This document shows positions 1-8,755 of a stretch of DNA of 64,000 nucleotides, piece by piece. The stretch comes from JBCCYM01 sp039190005 (GTDB taxonomy: Bacteria > Pseudomonadota > Gammaproteobacteria > UBA12402). The position numbers were made by a program, and so were the translations under genes. Within the stretch, counting starts at the first letter, position 1. Every line of letters begins with the position of its first letter. A model generated the notes under the pieces. It was not told where the DNA came from. It saw nothing but the letters and a program-made list of their open reading frames with translations, and did no database searches. The stretch is from assembly GCA_039190005.1 (NCBI GenBank), contig JBCCYM010000003.1:10140-74139 (forward strand), given 5' to 3'.

Positions 1-286
1 AAATGGATAAATCTTTATACAAGCTAAAATGCTGCGTCATGTAACCGACTTCGCGTTTAATCGAAGCGGCTTGTGATTGTATGTCATACCCCAAGCAATG
101 ACCATCACCACTGTCCGGTGTCAGCAAACCACAGATCATGCGAATGGTTGTGGTTTTACCGGAACCATTCGGCCCTAGAAAACCATAAATCTTGCCTTGC
201 GCTACCGATAAATCAACATGATCAACCACCAAGCGTCCTTCATACGACTTACATAGCTGTTGTACATTGATGACTTCATTGCTCAT
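1..286 (-). CDS. ABC transporter ATP-binding protein, efflux type (3' part outside window)
   Basis: Only the first about 95 codons lie in the window; the gene runs off the left edge. Read on the minus strand from the ATG at 286, it encodes the N-terminal half of an ABC nucleotide-binding domain with a Walker A motif GPNGSGKTT near residue 38 and a Q-loop glutamine in the segment YMTQHFSLY. The start overlaps the end of the upstream HlyD-family gene by 11 bp, so the two are translationally coupled. This order (membrane fusion lipoprotein, then ATPase) is typical of YbhG-YbhF or YhiI-RbbA type exporters, where the ATPase energises an ABC-2 permease. Whether it has one or two nucleotide-binding domains cannot be seen here. 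Confidence 0.85.
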   Translation of the reverse strand, partial: MSNEVINVQQLCKSYEGRLVVDHVDLSVAQGKIYGFLGPNGSGKTTTIRMICGLLTPDSGDGHCLGYDIQSQAASIKREVGYMTQHFSLYKDLSI

Positions 287-1274
287 GCGTGGTCTGCTCT
301 AAAGAATTGTTGAGTTCAATGGTAACTAATTGTCCTGGATGCCACTGAGTCTTCGATTGAAGACTCGATAAGGACGCTTCAACCCGATAAACTAATTTTT
401 GCGCTGAACTTTTGGTATAAAGTACTGGTGGCGTATATTCAGCCTGTGGTGAAATAAAACGGATCTCTCCACTACCTTTTAGATTATCATCAATAGCAGT
501 AAATGAAATGCTCTCACCTATTTTTAATTTATCCAATACCGCTGCTGGCACATAGAAAACAACGCGTTCATCATGCGGCACTAATAAGGACACCACCGGC
601 TGTTGCGCGGGCACTTGCTCACCGACCCAGTAATAATGATCAAAAATCTGACCATCGCTTGGTGCCGTCACGGTTGTTTGCGCTAGCGTCCACTGTGCTG
701 ATTGCAGATTCGCTTTCATCTGCGTTAATGTTGCTTTCAATGCCACAATAATTTGTGGACGTTCCGGCAACTCGGCATTGGCAAGCTTAGCTTGTAGGTT
801 TTTAATCTGTTGTAAAGAAAGAATAGCATTACGATGTAGCTGATCAACTTGGCTCTGAGGCGTGCCATCGACTTTAACCAAATGCTGATAGCGATACAAT
901 TCTTTATTGGCATAATCAAACTGCGCTTCAGCTTGTTTGATCTGCGCGTTAATTTCATCCAATTGCGGCTGACGTTCGCCGGTCATGGCATTATTCAAAT
1001 TCGCCAATGCCTGATCAACCGCCGCTTTGGCGGCATTCACTTCAGCTAAATAGGGCTGCTGTTCGATCTTAAACAACACTTGGCCTTTTTTTACCTGTTG
1101 TCCGCGTTGTACCTTTAAATCAATCAACTTCCCTGATTGCGACGAGGAAATGTAGCGTAGATTCGCTTCAATATAACCGGAAAACTGTTCCTTCGATCGC
1201 TGACAGCCAGATAAGCATATATTAATGGCAATTAAAAGCAGAACGGCAGTAATTTTCAACAAATAGTTTTTCAT
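276..1274 (-). CDS. HlyD-family membrane fusion lipoprotein of an ABC efflux system
   Basis: The 332-residue protein starts with a lipoprotein signal peptide whose lipobox LSGC places the modified cysteine at residue 24. Residues about 30-75 form the biotinyl-lipoyl-like half (GYIEANLRYISSSQSGK, then VKKGQVLFKI), residues about 80-200 a long alpha-helical hairpin rich in Gln, Ala and Asn, and the second lipoyl half follows (TTVTAPSDGQIF), with beta-barrel sequence after it. This is the domain order of periplasmic adaptor proteins such as YbhG and YhiI, which link an inner-membrane ABC exporter to an outer-membrane channel. It overlaps the downstream ATPase gene by 11 bp. The exported substrate cannot be told from sequence; small hydrophobic drugs are usual for the family. 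Confidence 0.88.
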   Translation of the reverse strand: MKNYLLKITAVLLLIAINICLSGCQRSKEQFSGYIEANLRYISSSQSGKLIDLKVQRGQQVKKGQVLFKIEQQPYLAEVNAAKAAVDQALANLNNAMTGERQPQLDEINAQIKQAEAQFDYANKELYRYQHLVKVDGTPQSQVDQLHRNAILSLQQIKNLQAKLANAELPERPQIIVALKATLTQMKANLQSAQWTLAQTTVTAPSDGQIFDHYYWVGEQVPAQQPVVSLLVPHDERVVFYVPAAVLDKLKIGESISFTAIDDNLKGSGEIRFISPQAEYTPPVLYTKSSAQKLVYRVEASLSSLQSKTQWHPGQLVTIELNNSLEQTTHEQ

Positions 1275-1315
1275 AGCTTATGTATTGATATCCAGTCGTT
1301 CCCGCATCTTTCCCG

Positions 1316-1341
1316 GTCATTCCCGCGTAGGCGGGAATGAC
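1316..1341. repeat. Short palindromic repeat (GTCATTCCCGC hairpin)
   Basis: A 26-bp near-perfect palindrome of the form GTCATTCCCGC-GTAG-GCGGGAATGAC sits between two minus-strand genes (gap 1275-1373). The same hairpin forms the ends of the longer elements at 7278, 19292, 35046, 56487 and 59061. No T-tract follows it on either strand, so it is a weak candidate for a terminator. Confidence 0.8.
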
Positions 1342-1373
1342 AAGGCAGAGTGTATACCTTTATCAAGCCTAAC

Positions 1374-3074
1374 TCAAGCCATCGCTAAATTAAGCTCAAC
1401 GTCATGAAAATCTTTGACACTGGCACGATGCCCCACACTGACAATGGTGCAATGCGGTAATTTTTCCTTTAGTAAATGATATAATCTCGCTTCGCTTTGC
1501 AGATCTAGAGAAGAGGTACTTTCATCTAAAAATACCCAATCCGGTTTTTGCAAGATTATCCGCACAAACGCGATCTTCTGCTGTTCACCAATTGACAATG
1601 CATCCGACCAATTTTTCCGCACATCCAAATCTTTCACTAATGTTTCCAAACCAACATCTTTTAATAACTCAGTAATGGCGTCATCAGTGATGCTCTCATC
1701 ACCAGGATACAAGATTGCCTCTTTTAATGTACCCAATGGCAAATAAACCCGTTGAGGAATATACATAATGCGTTGAGATGCCGGCAATTTAACCGTGCCA
1801 TGAGCAAACGGCCAGATACCGGCAATGGTACGGATTAATGTTGTTTTACCTAAACCACTGGGACCAGTTAATAAACAATGCTTGCCCTGCTCAAATTTAA
1901 TATCAAGATTTTCAAATAAATGCTTGCCCTGTTGCGTATTAATAGACAGTCGCTCACCACCAATAAACGATTGATCATGCTGTTGAATATCAACCTGCCA
2001 ATTTTCATCTTTTAAGTGCTGTACTTTTTCCAGCCGTTCAGAAAAACCGATAAGCCGTTGGCAAGTCGCGCGCCATGCTGCAATAGTACTATATGACGTC
2101 ACAATAAAAGAAAACGCATTCTGCACATTACCAAAAAGCATCATGATCTGTTGAATACCGCCAATACCAATTTTTTTAGCAAAATACATTGGTAAAGCGG
2201 CACACAGTGGGATAATAGAAGAAATCTGATTGAAACCAATCGTAAAATATAGCAATATTTTTTGGCGTTTAATCACATCAAAGGTAATACTGACCACATG
2301 TTTGAAATTATCCAATAATGAGTTTGTCTCGGAATTTTCTGAATGATACAAGGCAATATTCTCAGCGTTATTACGCACACGCACGGCACGAAAACGAAAA
2401 TCCGCTTCTTTTTTCTGCTTTAAGAAATTGAGTTTAATCAAAGGGCGACCAATTAAATGGGTTAAATAGGTGCCACCAATACTGTAAACCAAGGCTATCC
2501 AAAACAAATAACCATGTATGGTAAACGAACCTAAACTACCCAAAGGAATCTTAATCGGTCCCGAGATTACCCATAATGTCGCACTAAATATAATCAATGT
2601 AGTGACAGCGTCAATAACACCGGTTGCCAGAGCAGTGGTATTGGTTGTAAACAAGTCAATATCTTCTTGAATACGTTGGTCCGGGTTATCTGGCATGTGA
2701 CCGTCAAAATTCTCCAGATAATAATAATGCTGCGGTTGTAGCCAATGTCGCGTTAAGGTTTTGGTCATCCATTGTCGCCAACGCAAGACAAATACTGACG
2801 AAAGGTAATAACGATACACACCGGCAAAGATTAAAACGGCAGCCAAAACACAAAACAGCAATAATAATTTGACAATCATATGTCCATTATATTGTTGCAA
2901 GGCATTCCAAAAATATTTAATCCAGATGGTATTCACCAGGGTTAACGCGACCAAAAATATTGTTAAAAGCACAACGGCAATAAGATAGAGATAGGCGCTG
3001 ACTTTTTCTTCGGACTGCCAATAGGCTTTGACTAACTGCCAGGTGCTGGTTAAATGGGTTTTTTGTTCGCTCAT
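1374..3074 (-). CDS. ABC transporter with fused permease and ATPase, YddA/BacA-like
   Basis: The 566-residue protein has an N-terminal membrane domain of about six helices (first two near residues 27-50 and 65-90) of the ABC_membrane_2 type, with the family-typical WRQWMT and NPDQRI segments, followed by a C-terminal ATPase domain. Walker A GPSGLGKTT lies near residue 404, the signature is the variant LSIGEQQK near 494, and Walker B WVFLDES near 516. YddA and the ATPase-fused relatives of SbmA/BacA have this organisation; some members move cobalamin or peptides. The gene ends about 100 bp before the HlyD gene, separated from it by a palindromic repeat, so they may not be cotranscribed. The substrate is not deducible. 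Confidence 0.85.
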   Translation of the reverse strand: MSEQKTHLTSTWQLVKAYWQSEEKVSAYLYLIAVVLLTIFLVALTLVNTIWIKYFWNALQQYNGHMIVKLLLLFCVLAAVLIFAGVYRYYLSSVFVLRWRQWMTKTLTRHWLQPQHYYYLENFDGHMPDNPDQRIQEDIDLFTTNTTALATGVIDAVTTLIIFSATLWVISGPIKIPLGSLGSFTIHGYLFWIALVYSIGGTYLTHLIGRPLIKLNFLKQKKEADFRFRAVRVRNNAENIALYHSENSETNSLLDNFKHVVSITFDVIKRQKILLYFTIGFNQISSIIPLCAALPMYFAKKIGIGGIQQIMMLFGNVQNAFSFIVTSYSTIAAWRATCQRLIGFSERLEKVQHLKDENWQVDIQQHDQSFIGGERLSINTQQGKHLFENLDIKFEQGKHCLLTGPSGLGKTTLIRTIAGIWPFAHGTVKLPASQRIMYIPQRVYLPLGTLKEAILYPGDESITDDAITELLKDVGLETLVKDLDVRKNWSDALSIGEQQKIAFVRIILQKPDWVFLDESTSSLDLQSEARLYHLLKEKLPHCTIVSVGHRASVKDFHDVELNLAMA

Positions 3075-3109
3075 TGTTATAATTACTCTGCTTTAATTTA
3101 TAATTATTT

Positions 3110-3757
3110 TCATTCATCAACACCATAAAACTTCACACCAATTTTAATCGGTTCACGTCCATTCAAACATCGCCAATGATCGGTATCACGTTTAGAATAC
3201 GCGCAACCACAATATTCTTGTTGATAAAACTGTTCTTCTTTGGATAATTCAATCATACGCTGCGACCCGCCCTGTTTCCGCCAATTGAATGTCCAATAGA
3301 TTAAATCAGGATAATTGGCTGCCGCACGTACCCCGCAATCATTGATCTGATCCATATTTTTCCAGCGTGATATGCCTAAACTGCTGGTAAATACCGGAAA
3401 CCCATGTGTATCGGCATACGCTGCTGTGCGTTCAAAACGCATATCAAAGCACATGGTGCAACGTTTACCACGTTCCGGTTCATCTTCCATGCCTTCGGCG
3501 CGTTTGAACCAGTTTTTAAAGTCATAATCGTCATCGACAAAGGGGATATTATGTTTTTCCGCGTAACGGATATTTTCCTGCTTGCGTAAGTCATATTCTT
3601 TGCGTGGATGAATGTTGGGATTATAAAAATAAATGGTGAAATCAACGCCTGACTGCTGTAATCGCTCCATCACACTGCCAGAACAAGGCGCACAACAGGA
3701 ATGCAATAATAAACGCTCAGCATTATTCGGCAAAGACAATTTTTCATTTTTTGACAT
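3110..3757 (-). CDS. queH: Epoxyqueuosine reductase QueH
   Basis: This 215-residue protein matches the QueH (formerly DUF208) family, which reduces epoxyqueuosine to queuosine in the wobble position of GUN-decoding tRNAs. The family signature is visible: adjacent cysteines 21-22 plus Cys25 in HSCCAPCSG, and the C-terminal pair Cys183 and Cys185 in YCGCAYS. These cysteines bind an iron-sulfur cluster and a second metal site in characterised QueH. QueH is a non-homologous replacement for the cobalamin-dependent QueG. The gene lies 35 bp upstream of the YddA-like ABC gene on the same strand and may be cotranscribed with it. No other queuosine genes are in the window. Confidence 0.93.
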   Translation of the reverse strand: MSKNEKLSLPNNAERLLLHSCCAPCSGSVMERLQQSGVDFTIYFYNPNIHPRKEYDLRKQENIRYAEKHNIPFVDDDYDFKNWFKRAEGMEDEPERGKRCTMCFDMRFERTAAYADTHGFPVFTSSLGISRWKNMDQINDCGVRAAANYPDLIYWTFNWRKQGGSQRMIELSKEEQFYQQEYCGCAYSKRDTDHWRCLNGREPIKIGVKFYGVDE

Positions 3758-3879
3758 ATACTACGCACCACACTAAAAAGACTGCGCATATAGTATGAAG
3801 AATCATGTTAAAAGTCAAAAAATTTTCACCCCAGGCATGTTAGCAATCTTTCTATGCATTAATCAGCAATGGCATGATT

Positions 3880-4515
3880 TCAGCTAAGCATCTGGTTATG
3901 ACGATAACCATATACACTATAAAATCCTACCAATGAGCCCAATAAGGCGCCAGCAATCACATCACTGACAAAATGATAATACATGCCTATTTGCCCCAAG
4001 ATAAGCAGAAACGCCAATAGCGACCATAGCCATCGTAATTTAGGAAACAAAAACCACATGCTGACAGAAAATGAAAAAATAAACGTGGTGTGTCCGGATG
4101 GAAATGACGCATAGGCGCTACCCGATTTAAACCAATTAAACCCGTACATATGATTTTTAACCAGCGATGGATTATTGCATACCCAAGTCGCGGGCCAATA
4201 TCGAGCAAATATCGGTTTCAAAATATTTTTTAAAAATTGACCAATCACTACCGCATTAAAGCCTAGGAGAAATTTTTTATCAAAGTCGCTGATTCGATTT
4301 GCATGCAACTTAATCGCGTAATAAATATAAAACAAAAAAATAACTATTGTGATCATAGCGGTAATGTCATTCGCGAACAGCTTTAGTAATTCAAATTGTT
4401 GAGAATGATGGGCAACTAAAAACCAGACAACTGGTTTATCAACAAAAAAGTAGCTCACTATGATTAAAATAACGCCGGCTAACGCGATTAGTAATAGTTT
4501 ATAAATGCTTTTCAC
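3880..4515 (-). CDS. PAP2-family membrane phosphatase
   Basis: The 211-residue protein is mostly membrane-spanning (about six helices) and carries the three PAP2 phosphatase motifs: a first motif around KPIFARYWP near residue 105, the second PSGHTT at 139-144 with the catalytic His142, and the third with His181 and Asp185 (YYHFVSDV). Family members dephosphorylate undecaprenyl pyrophosphate, phosphatidylglycerophosphate or lipid A at the outer face of the inner membrane. The FARYWP form of motif one resembles lipid phosphatases of host-associated Gammaproteobacteria more than classical KxxxxxxRP proteins. It stands alone, with a repeat-filled gap upstream. The exact lipid substrate is unknown. 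Confidence 0.85.
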   Translation of the reverse strand: MKSIYKLLLIALAGVILIIVSYFFVDKPVVWFLVAHHSQQFELLKLFANDITAMITIVIFLFYIYYAIKLHANRISDFDKKFLLGFNAVVIGQFLKNILKPIFARYWPATWVCNNPSLVKNHMYGFNWFKSGSAYASFPSGHTTFIFSFSVSMWFLFPKLRWLWSLLAFLLILGQIGMYYHFVSDVIAGALLGSLVGFYSVYGYRHNQMLS

Positions 4516-4631
4516 TCCAGTAGCTCCTCAATAATTCTAAAAAACGCAAGTGTAACAAATTGATTTGGATAGCGGAATAAGCATTGACGATCAACTGTAG
4601 TTTTTAGGCGAATGAGACTGTTGCAATTAAA

Positions 4632-4787
4632 TGGTTCCTGAGCTTGTCGAAGGGCGGTCCCTGAGCTTGTCGAAGGGCCGAAAGGCATCAGAAATTTTCC
4701 GAGCGCGGGTCTTGGCTTCGACAAGCTCAGCCATCTAGGCTTTAGAGCCGCCCAAAGAGAGGCCTGGACTTGCCGAAGGGTCGAAGG
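4632..4787. repeat. Cluster of CTTCGACAAGCTCAGGG-family repeats
   Basis: This gap between the O-methyltransferase and PAP2 genes holds two consecutive CTGAGCTTGTCGAAGGG units, then one inverted copy (CTTCGACAAGCTCAG), and a degenerate copy of the 97-bp unit that forms the array at the right end of the window (shared segments GGCTTCGACAAGCTCAGCCA and a following TCTAGGCTTTAGAG). The only reading frame across it is repeat-derived and is not a gene. Confidence 0.85.
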
Positions 4788-4788
4788 A

Positions 4789-5442
4789 CTAACATTTACG
4801 CGCCAGCATCATCCCACTGCCTATTGGTATTAGACATAACTCAACCCGCTCATCCTGATGAATTTTTTCATTTAAAGCGCGTATTGATTGCGCCATAGTT
4901 GATTGATCATCCATATTACTTGCCAGAAATTTCCCAGCCGATAACATATTATCAAGCACAATCACACCACCAGTTTTGAGTAACCGCAAACAACATTCAT
5001 AGTAATCATTATATCCATTTTTATCGGCGTCAATAAACGCTAAATCAAATGTATTAGCATGATCCGCCATAAGGTTTACCAATGTTGTTTCTGCTTCGCC
5101 TAAATAAAGTGTTATTTTATCAGTCAATCCAGCCTGGTGCCAGTAACGCTTAGCCATATCGGTATACTTGGCGCTCACATCACAGGCAATAAGCTGTCCA
5201 TCATCAGGTAAGGCCGTTGCCATGCAAATCGAGCTGTAACCGGTGAAAGTACCTATTTCAATAATCTTTTTGGCGTTAATGAGTTTTACTAACAAATGCA
5301 AGTACTGTCCTTGCTCAGGCGCGACTTGCATTCTGGCACACGGTAATTGCGCAGTCTCCTCTCGCAATTGCTTGAGTAAGGCGGATTCTCGAAAAGCGAC
5401 TTTTCGATAATACTGATAAATTTCGTCTGGTAGAATCTGCAT
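4789..5442 (-). CDS. SAM-dependent O-methyltransferase, CCoAOMT-like
   Basis: The 217-residue length and motif set fit the class I O-methyltransferase family 3 (caffeoyl-CoA O-methyltransferase-like; Pfam Methyltransf_3). The SAM-binding glycine motif is IEIGTFTGYSS at residues 61-71, the acidic residue binding the ribose follows in IACDVS near 88, and the metal-binding motif FIDADKNGY is at 136-144 with a later LDNML. Bacterial members methylate catechol-like hydroxyls with Mg2+. It is divergent from the malic enzyme gene, with 72 bp between the two starts. Its natural substrate cannot be assigned. Confidence 0.9.
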   Translation of the reverse strand: MQILPDEIYQYYRKVAFRESALLKQLREETAQLPCARMQVAPEQGQYLHLLVKLINAKKIIEIGTFTGYSSICMATALPDDGQLIACDVSAKYTDMAKRYWHQAGLTDKITLYLGEAETTLVNLMADHANTFDLAFIDADKNGYNDYYECCLRLLKTGGVIVLDNMLSAGKFLASNMDDQSTMAQSIRALNEKIHQDERVELCLIPIGSGMMLARKC

Positions 5443-5514
5443 TATTTCGTTATAGTTTCTGTAATGATAACGCTTAACAGTATCATTTGGAATAGTTAAT
5501 TACCCGGAGGCACT

Positions 5515-7236
5515 ATGCATCAGTATTATCGTTTTTGTAAAGACACTAAAACCCACCAAGACTCTATTGAAACGACTTTAACCGGCAAACCGATTTTCAG
5601 TATTCCTCAGATTAATAAAGGCACCGCGTTTACTCATGAAGAGCGTCATGATTTAGGCTTAAATGGCAAATTACCAACTTGTGTGGAAACATTGGCGCAA
5701 CAGACTGACCGGGTTTATTTCCAGCTCAATCAACAAAAAACAAGACTGCAAAAGTATATTTTTCTTAACGCGCTACATGATAAGAACCAGGTACTTTTTT
5801 ATAATCTTATCAGACAGCATATTGAAGAATTAATGCCAATTATCTACACACCGACTGTCGGCACCGCGGTAAAAACATTTAGCCAGAAATTTCGCCGAAC
5901 ACGCGGTATTTATCTACCCTATTCTCAATGCAAAACACTGGAAGCCATCGAAGAATATCTGGATAATCGCACTAATCATGACATTGATGTGATTGTTGTC
6001 ACCGATGGCGAAGGCGTATTAGGTATTGGTGATCAAGGGGTTGGCGCTATGGATATTCCGATTGCTAAACTGGCGGTTTATACCACGTTAGGTCATATCA
6101 ACCCAAATCGCACATTGCCGATCATGCTCGATGTTGGTACCAATAATCAAGCTTGTTTAGCAGACCCGATGTATTTGGGTTGGCGACATAAACGCGTTGA
6201 AAATGACGCTTATGATGACTTTATCAGTCTGTTTGTCCAAGCAGTACACAATAAATTTCCCCATGTTTTTTTGCACTGGGAAGACTTGGGTCGCGAAAAC
6301 GCGGCGCGCATTCTTAAAAAATATCAGTCCAAGATCTGCACATTTAATGATGATATGCAAGGCACGGGTATTGTCGCCCTTGCCGCATTGTTATCGGCAC
6401 TGAAAAAAAGCAAGCAAAAATTAATCGATCAAAACATTGTAATCTTTGGCGGTGGCACCGCTGGTTTAGGTGTCGCCCAACGCATTGCGCTTGAATTACA
6501 AGCGGAAGGATTGACCGAAGCACAGGCACGGGCAAAATTATGGATTATTGATAAATCAGGTTTAGTCCTCAAAAATGATATGGACATTACCCAAGAACAA
6601 CAACCTTACGCGCGCGACCCTGAATTAGTCAATGATTGGGAAAACACTGATCTTTACCATGTGATTAAGCATATTAAACCTGGCGTATTAATTGGCTGCT
6701 CCGGTGTACATGGTGCGTTTTCTCAGGAAGCCATTACCACTATGGCGGCACAGGTTGATTATCCGATTATCATGCCTTTATCAAATCCAAACAGTAAAAT
6801 TGAAGCTGAGCCTCAGGATATTTTAAACTGGACTCAGGGTAACGCCTTGATCGCGACTGGCAGCCCTTTCGCGCCTTGCCAATATCAAGATGAAACGATT
6901 CCAATTTCACAATGTAATAACGCGCTTATTTTTCCGGCAATTGGTTTGGGTGTTACCGCGGTCAAACCCAAACACTTAACTGATACCATGCTCAGTGTTG
7001 CCGCGCAAGCCTTGGCTGAAAAAGCCGTCACGACAAATCAACACGAACGACAACTCTTACCAACCATCTGTGACTTACCGCATTTCGTCAAACAAATCGC
7101 GCTAGCCATTGCTGAACAAGCGGTTAAAGAAAAACACTGCCAGCCATTCAGCTCCGAAGAAATTAAAAAACGTATTGATGAAATAAGCTGGTTGCCAGAG
7201 TATTTGCCGGTTTTGAAGAAAGGGAAATGTACTTAA
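5515..7236 (+). CDS. maeA: NAD-dependent malic enzyme
   Basis: At 573 residues this is a full-length SfcA/MaeA-type malic enzyme that decarboxylates malate oxidatively to pyruvate with NAD. Visible signatures are YTPTVG near residue 117, VTDGEGVLGIGDQG near 162-175, the metal-binding FNDDMQGTG near 276 and the dinucleotide-binding GGGTAGLG near 312. The ATG at 5515 is preceded by a strong ribosome binding site, GGAGG at about 5505. The gene is monocistronic: its upstream neighbour is divergent and enolase converges on it across an 85-bp palindromic element. Together with enolase it sits at the PEP/pyruvate/malate node, which suits an organism feeding on amino acids and C4 acids, though that is inference. 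Confidence 0.95.
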   Translation: MHQYYRFCKDTKTHQDSIETTLTGKPIFSIPQINKGTAFTHEERHDLGLNGKLPTCVETLAQQTDRVYFQLNQQKTRLQKYIFLNALHDKNQVLFYNLIRQHIEELMPIIYTPTVGTAVKTFSQKFRRTRGIYLPYSQCKTLEAIEEYLDNRTNHDIDVIVVTDGEGVLGIGDQGVGAMDIPIAKLAVYTTLGHINPNRTLPIMLDVGTNNQACLADPMYLGWRHKRVENDAYDDFISLFVQAVHNKFPHVFLHWEDLGRENAARILKKYQSKICTFNDDMQGTGIVALAALLSALKKSKQKLIDQNIVIFGGGTAGLGVAQRIALELQAEGLTEAQARAKLWIIDKSGLVLKNDMDITQEQQPYARDPELVNDWENTDLYHVIKHIKPGVLIGCSGVHGAFSQEAITTMAAQVDYPIIMPLSNPNSKIEAEPQDILNWTQGNALIATGSPFAPCQYQDETIPISQCNNALIFPAIGLGVTAVKPKHLTDTMLSVAAQALAEKAVTTNQHERQLLPTICDLPHFVKQIALAIAEQAVKEKHCQPFSSEEIKKRIDEISWLPEYLPVLKKGKCT

Positions 7237-7277
7237 AAATTGTGGATTAAATATAAAGTGGACTGCCTTCTTCACTC

Positions 7278-7362
7278 GTCATTCCCGCGCAGGCGGGAAT
7301 CCAGGAGAAAAAGGTTTATGCCTGTAGTTTTTTCCCTGGATTCCCGCCTGCGCGGGAATGAC
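7278..7362. repeat. 85-bp MITE-like element with 28-bp perfect terminal inverted repeats
   Basis: Bases 7278-7305 are exactly the reverse complement of 7335-7362, each 28 bp, and each arm is itself palindromic (GTCATTCCCGC...GCGGGAAT, then CCAGG). The 29-bp centre reads AGAAAAAGGTTTATGCCTGT followed by a short T-rich stretch. A second near-identical copy is at 56487-56571 and an interrupted one at 35046-35220. It sits between the convergent maeA and eno genes, where its stem could end transcription from both sides. Confidence 0.92.
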
Positions 7363-7398
7363 AGAGAAAATATGGCACGGCTAAATCCGTGTTCATCA

Positions 7399-8685
7399 TC
7401 ACAAATACCGAAACGCGTCTCGACCGGCATATTGGGCGCGATCGGCGAATTTCTCGGCTAAGCGGAGTAATTGATTATATTTCGCCACGCGATCAGTACG
7501 GCACAGTGAGCCGGTTTTGATCTGTCCGGCACTGGTAGCCACGGCTAAATCGGCAATGGTGGTATCCTCTGTTTCACCTGAACGATGCGAAATAATCACA
7601 CCATAGTTGGCTTCTTGCGCCATTTTAATGGTTGCTAATGTTTCACTTACTGTGCCAATTTGATTGAGTTTGATTAAAATAGCATTGGCAATGTTTTCAT
7701 CAATACCACGTTTGAGAATCTTGGTGTTGGTCACAAATAAATCATCACCTACCAGTTGTATTTTGTTACCAAGTTTTTCTGTCAGTGTCTTCCAACCTGC
7801 CCAGTCATCTTCGGCCATACCGTCTTCAATGGAAATAATCGGATAATCCGCCACCCACTGAGCCAAATAATCACTGAATTCAGTTGACGATAAATGTCTA
7901 TTTTCGGAACTGAGATGATATTTACCCTCTTTATAGAATTCTGAGCTGGCAATATCCAGACCTAAATAAATGTCACGTCCAGCTTGATAGCCTGCTTTTT
8001 CAATACTCTCTAAAATAACATCTAAGGCTTCCTTATTATTATCCAAATCAGGTGCAAATCCACCTTCATCACCAACAGCAGTGTCTAAGCCTTTCTTTTT
8101 CAGCACTGACTTTAAGGTATGAAATACTTCGGCGCCATAACGCAACGCTTCGGCAAAACTTGGCGCGCCTACTGGAATAATCATAAATTCTTGAATATCA
8201 ATGTTGTTATCGGCATGAGCGCCGCCATTGATAATATTCATCATCGGCACCGGCAAAACGCACGGTTGTTCATGGTTTTCCATCAAATATTCACATAGAG
8301 AAATCTCTTGTGATTGCGCTGAGGCATGGGCGCAAGCCAGAGAAACCGCTAAAATCGCGTTGGCGCCAAGTTTGGATTTATTCTCAGTGCCATCTAATTC
8401 AATCATGATGTTATCAAGCGCTTGCTGATCATTGACATTTTTACCAATCAGTGCCGGCGCGATACTATCTTCGATATGGTCAATCGCTTTTAGCACCCCT
8501 TTGCCTTGATAACGTTGCGGATCATTATCACGCAGCTCCAATGCTTCACGCACACCTGTCGACGCGCCCGATGGCACACACGCGCGCGCGGATAAACCAG
8601 AGTCCAATATGATTTCCGCTTCTACTGTTGGGTTACCGCGTGAATCAAGGATTTCTCGCGCGTGAATTTCAATAATGTTAGCCAT
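7399..8685 (-). CDS. eno: Enolase
   Basis: This 428-residue protein is a standard bacterial enolase, converting 2-phosphoglycerate to phosphoenolpyruvate. The N terminus (IHAREILDSRGNPTVEAEI) and the catalytic set are all seen: GGAHADNN with the following IQEF glutamate, VGDEGGFAPDL, SIEDGMAEDDW, LVGDDLFVTN, the general-base lysine in LIKLNQIGT, and the signature SHRSGETEDT. The start at 8685 has GGAG six bases upstream. In many Gammaproteobacteria eno follows pyrG, but here it stands alone between an amino acid permease gene and the convergent maeA. Confidence 0.97.
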   Translation of the reverse strand: MANIIEIHAREILDSRGNPTVEAEIILDSGLSARACVPSGASTGVREALELRDNDPQRYQGKGVLKAIDHIEDSIAPALIGKNVNDQQALDNIMIELDGTENKSKLGANAILAVSLACAHASAQSQEISLCEYLMENHEQPCVLPVPMMNIINGGAHADNNIDIQEFMIIPVGAPSFAEALRYGAEVFHTLKSVLKKKGLDTAVGDEGGFAPDLDNNKEALDVILESIEKAGYQAGRDIYLGLDIASSEFYKEGKYHLSSENRHLSSTEFSDYLAQWVADYPIISIEDGMAEDDWAGWKTLTEKLGNKIQLVGDDLFVTNTKILKRGIDENIANAILIKLNQIGTVSETLATIKMAQEANYGVIISHRSGETEDTTIADLAVATSAGQIKTGSLCRTDRVAKYNQLLRLAEKFADRAQYAGRDAFRYL

Positions 8686-8755
8686 AGTTACTCCAAAGTT
8701 TTTAGTTAAGTTTAATGAACCAGATATTGCCGGAAATATTAAAATAAATCAATGC

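Noticed and set aside
3740..3830. Scattered inverted sequences (TTTTTTGAC ... GTCAAAAAA) around the queH start
   Set aside because: The arms are short, AT-rich and widely spaced, so they are easily due to chance.
4512..4724. 70-codon minus-strand frame upstream of the PAP2 gene
   Set aside because: It consists mainly of translated CTTCGACAAGCTCAGGG repeats.
7240..7461. 73-codon frame between maeA and eno
   Set aside because: It is a translation of the 85-bp palindromic element and runs into the 3' end of eno.
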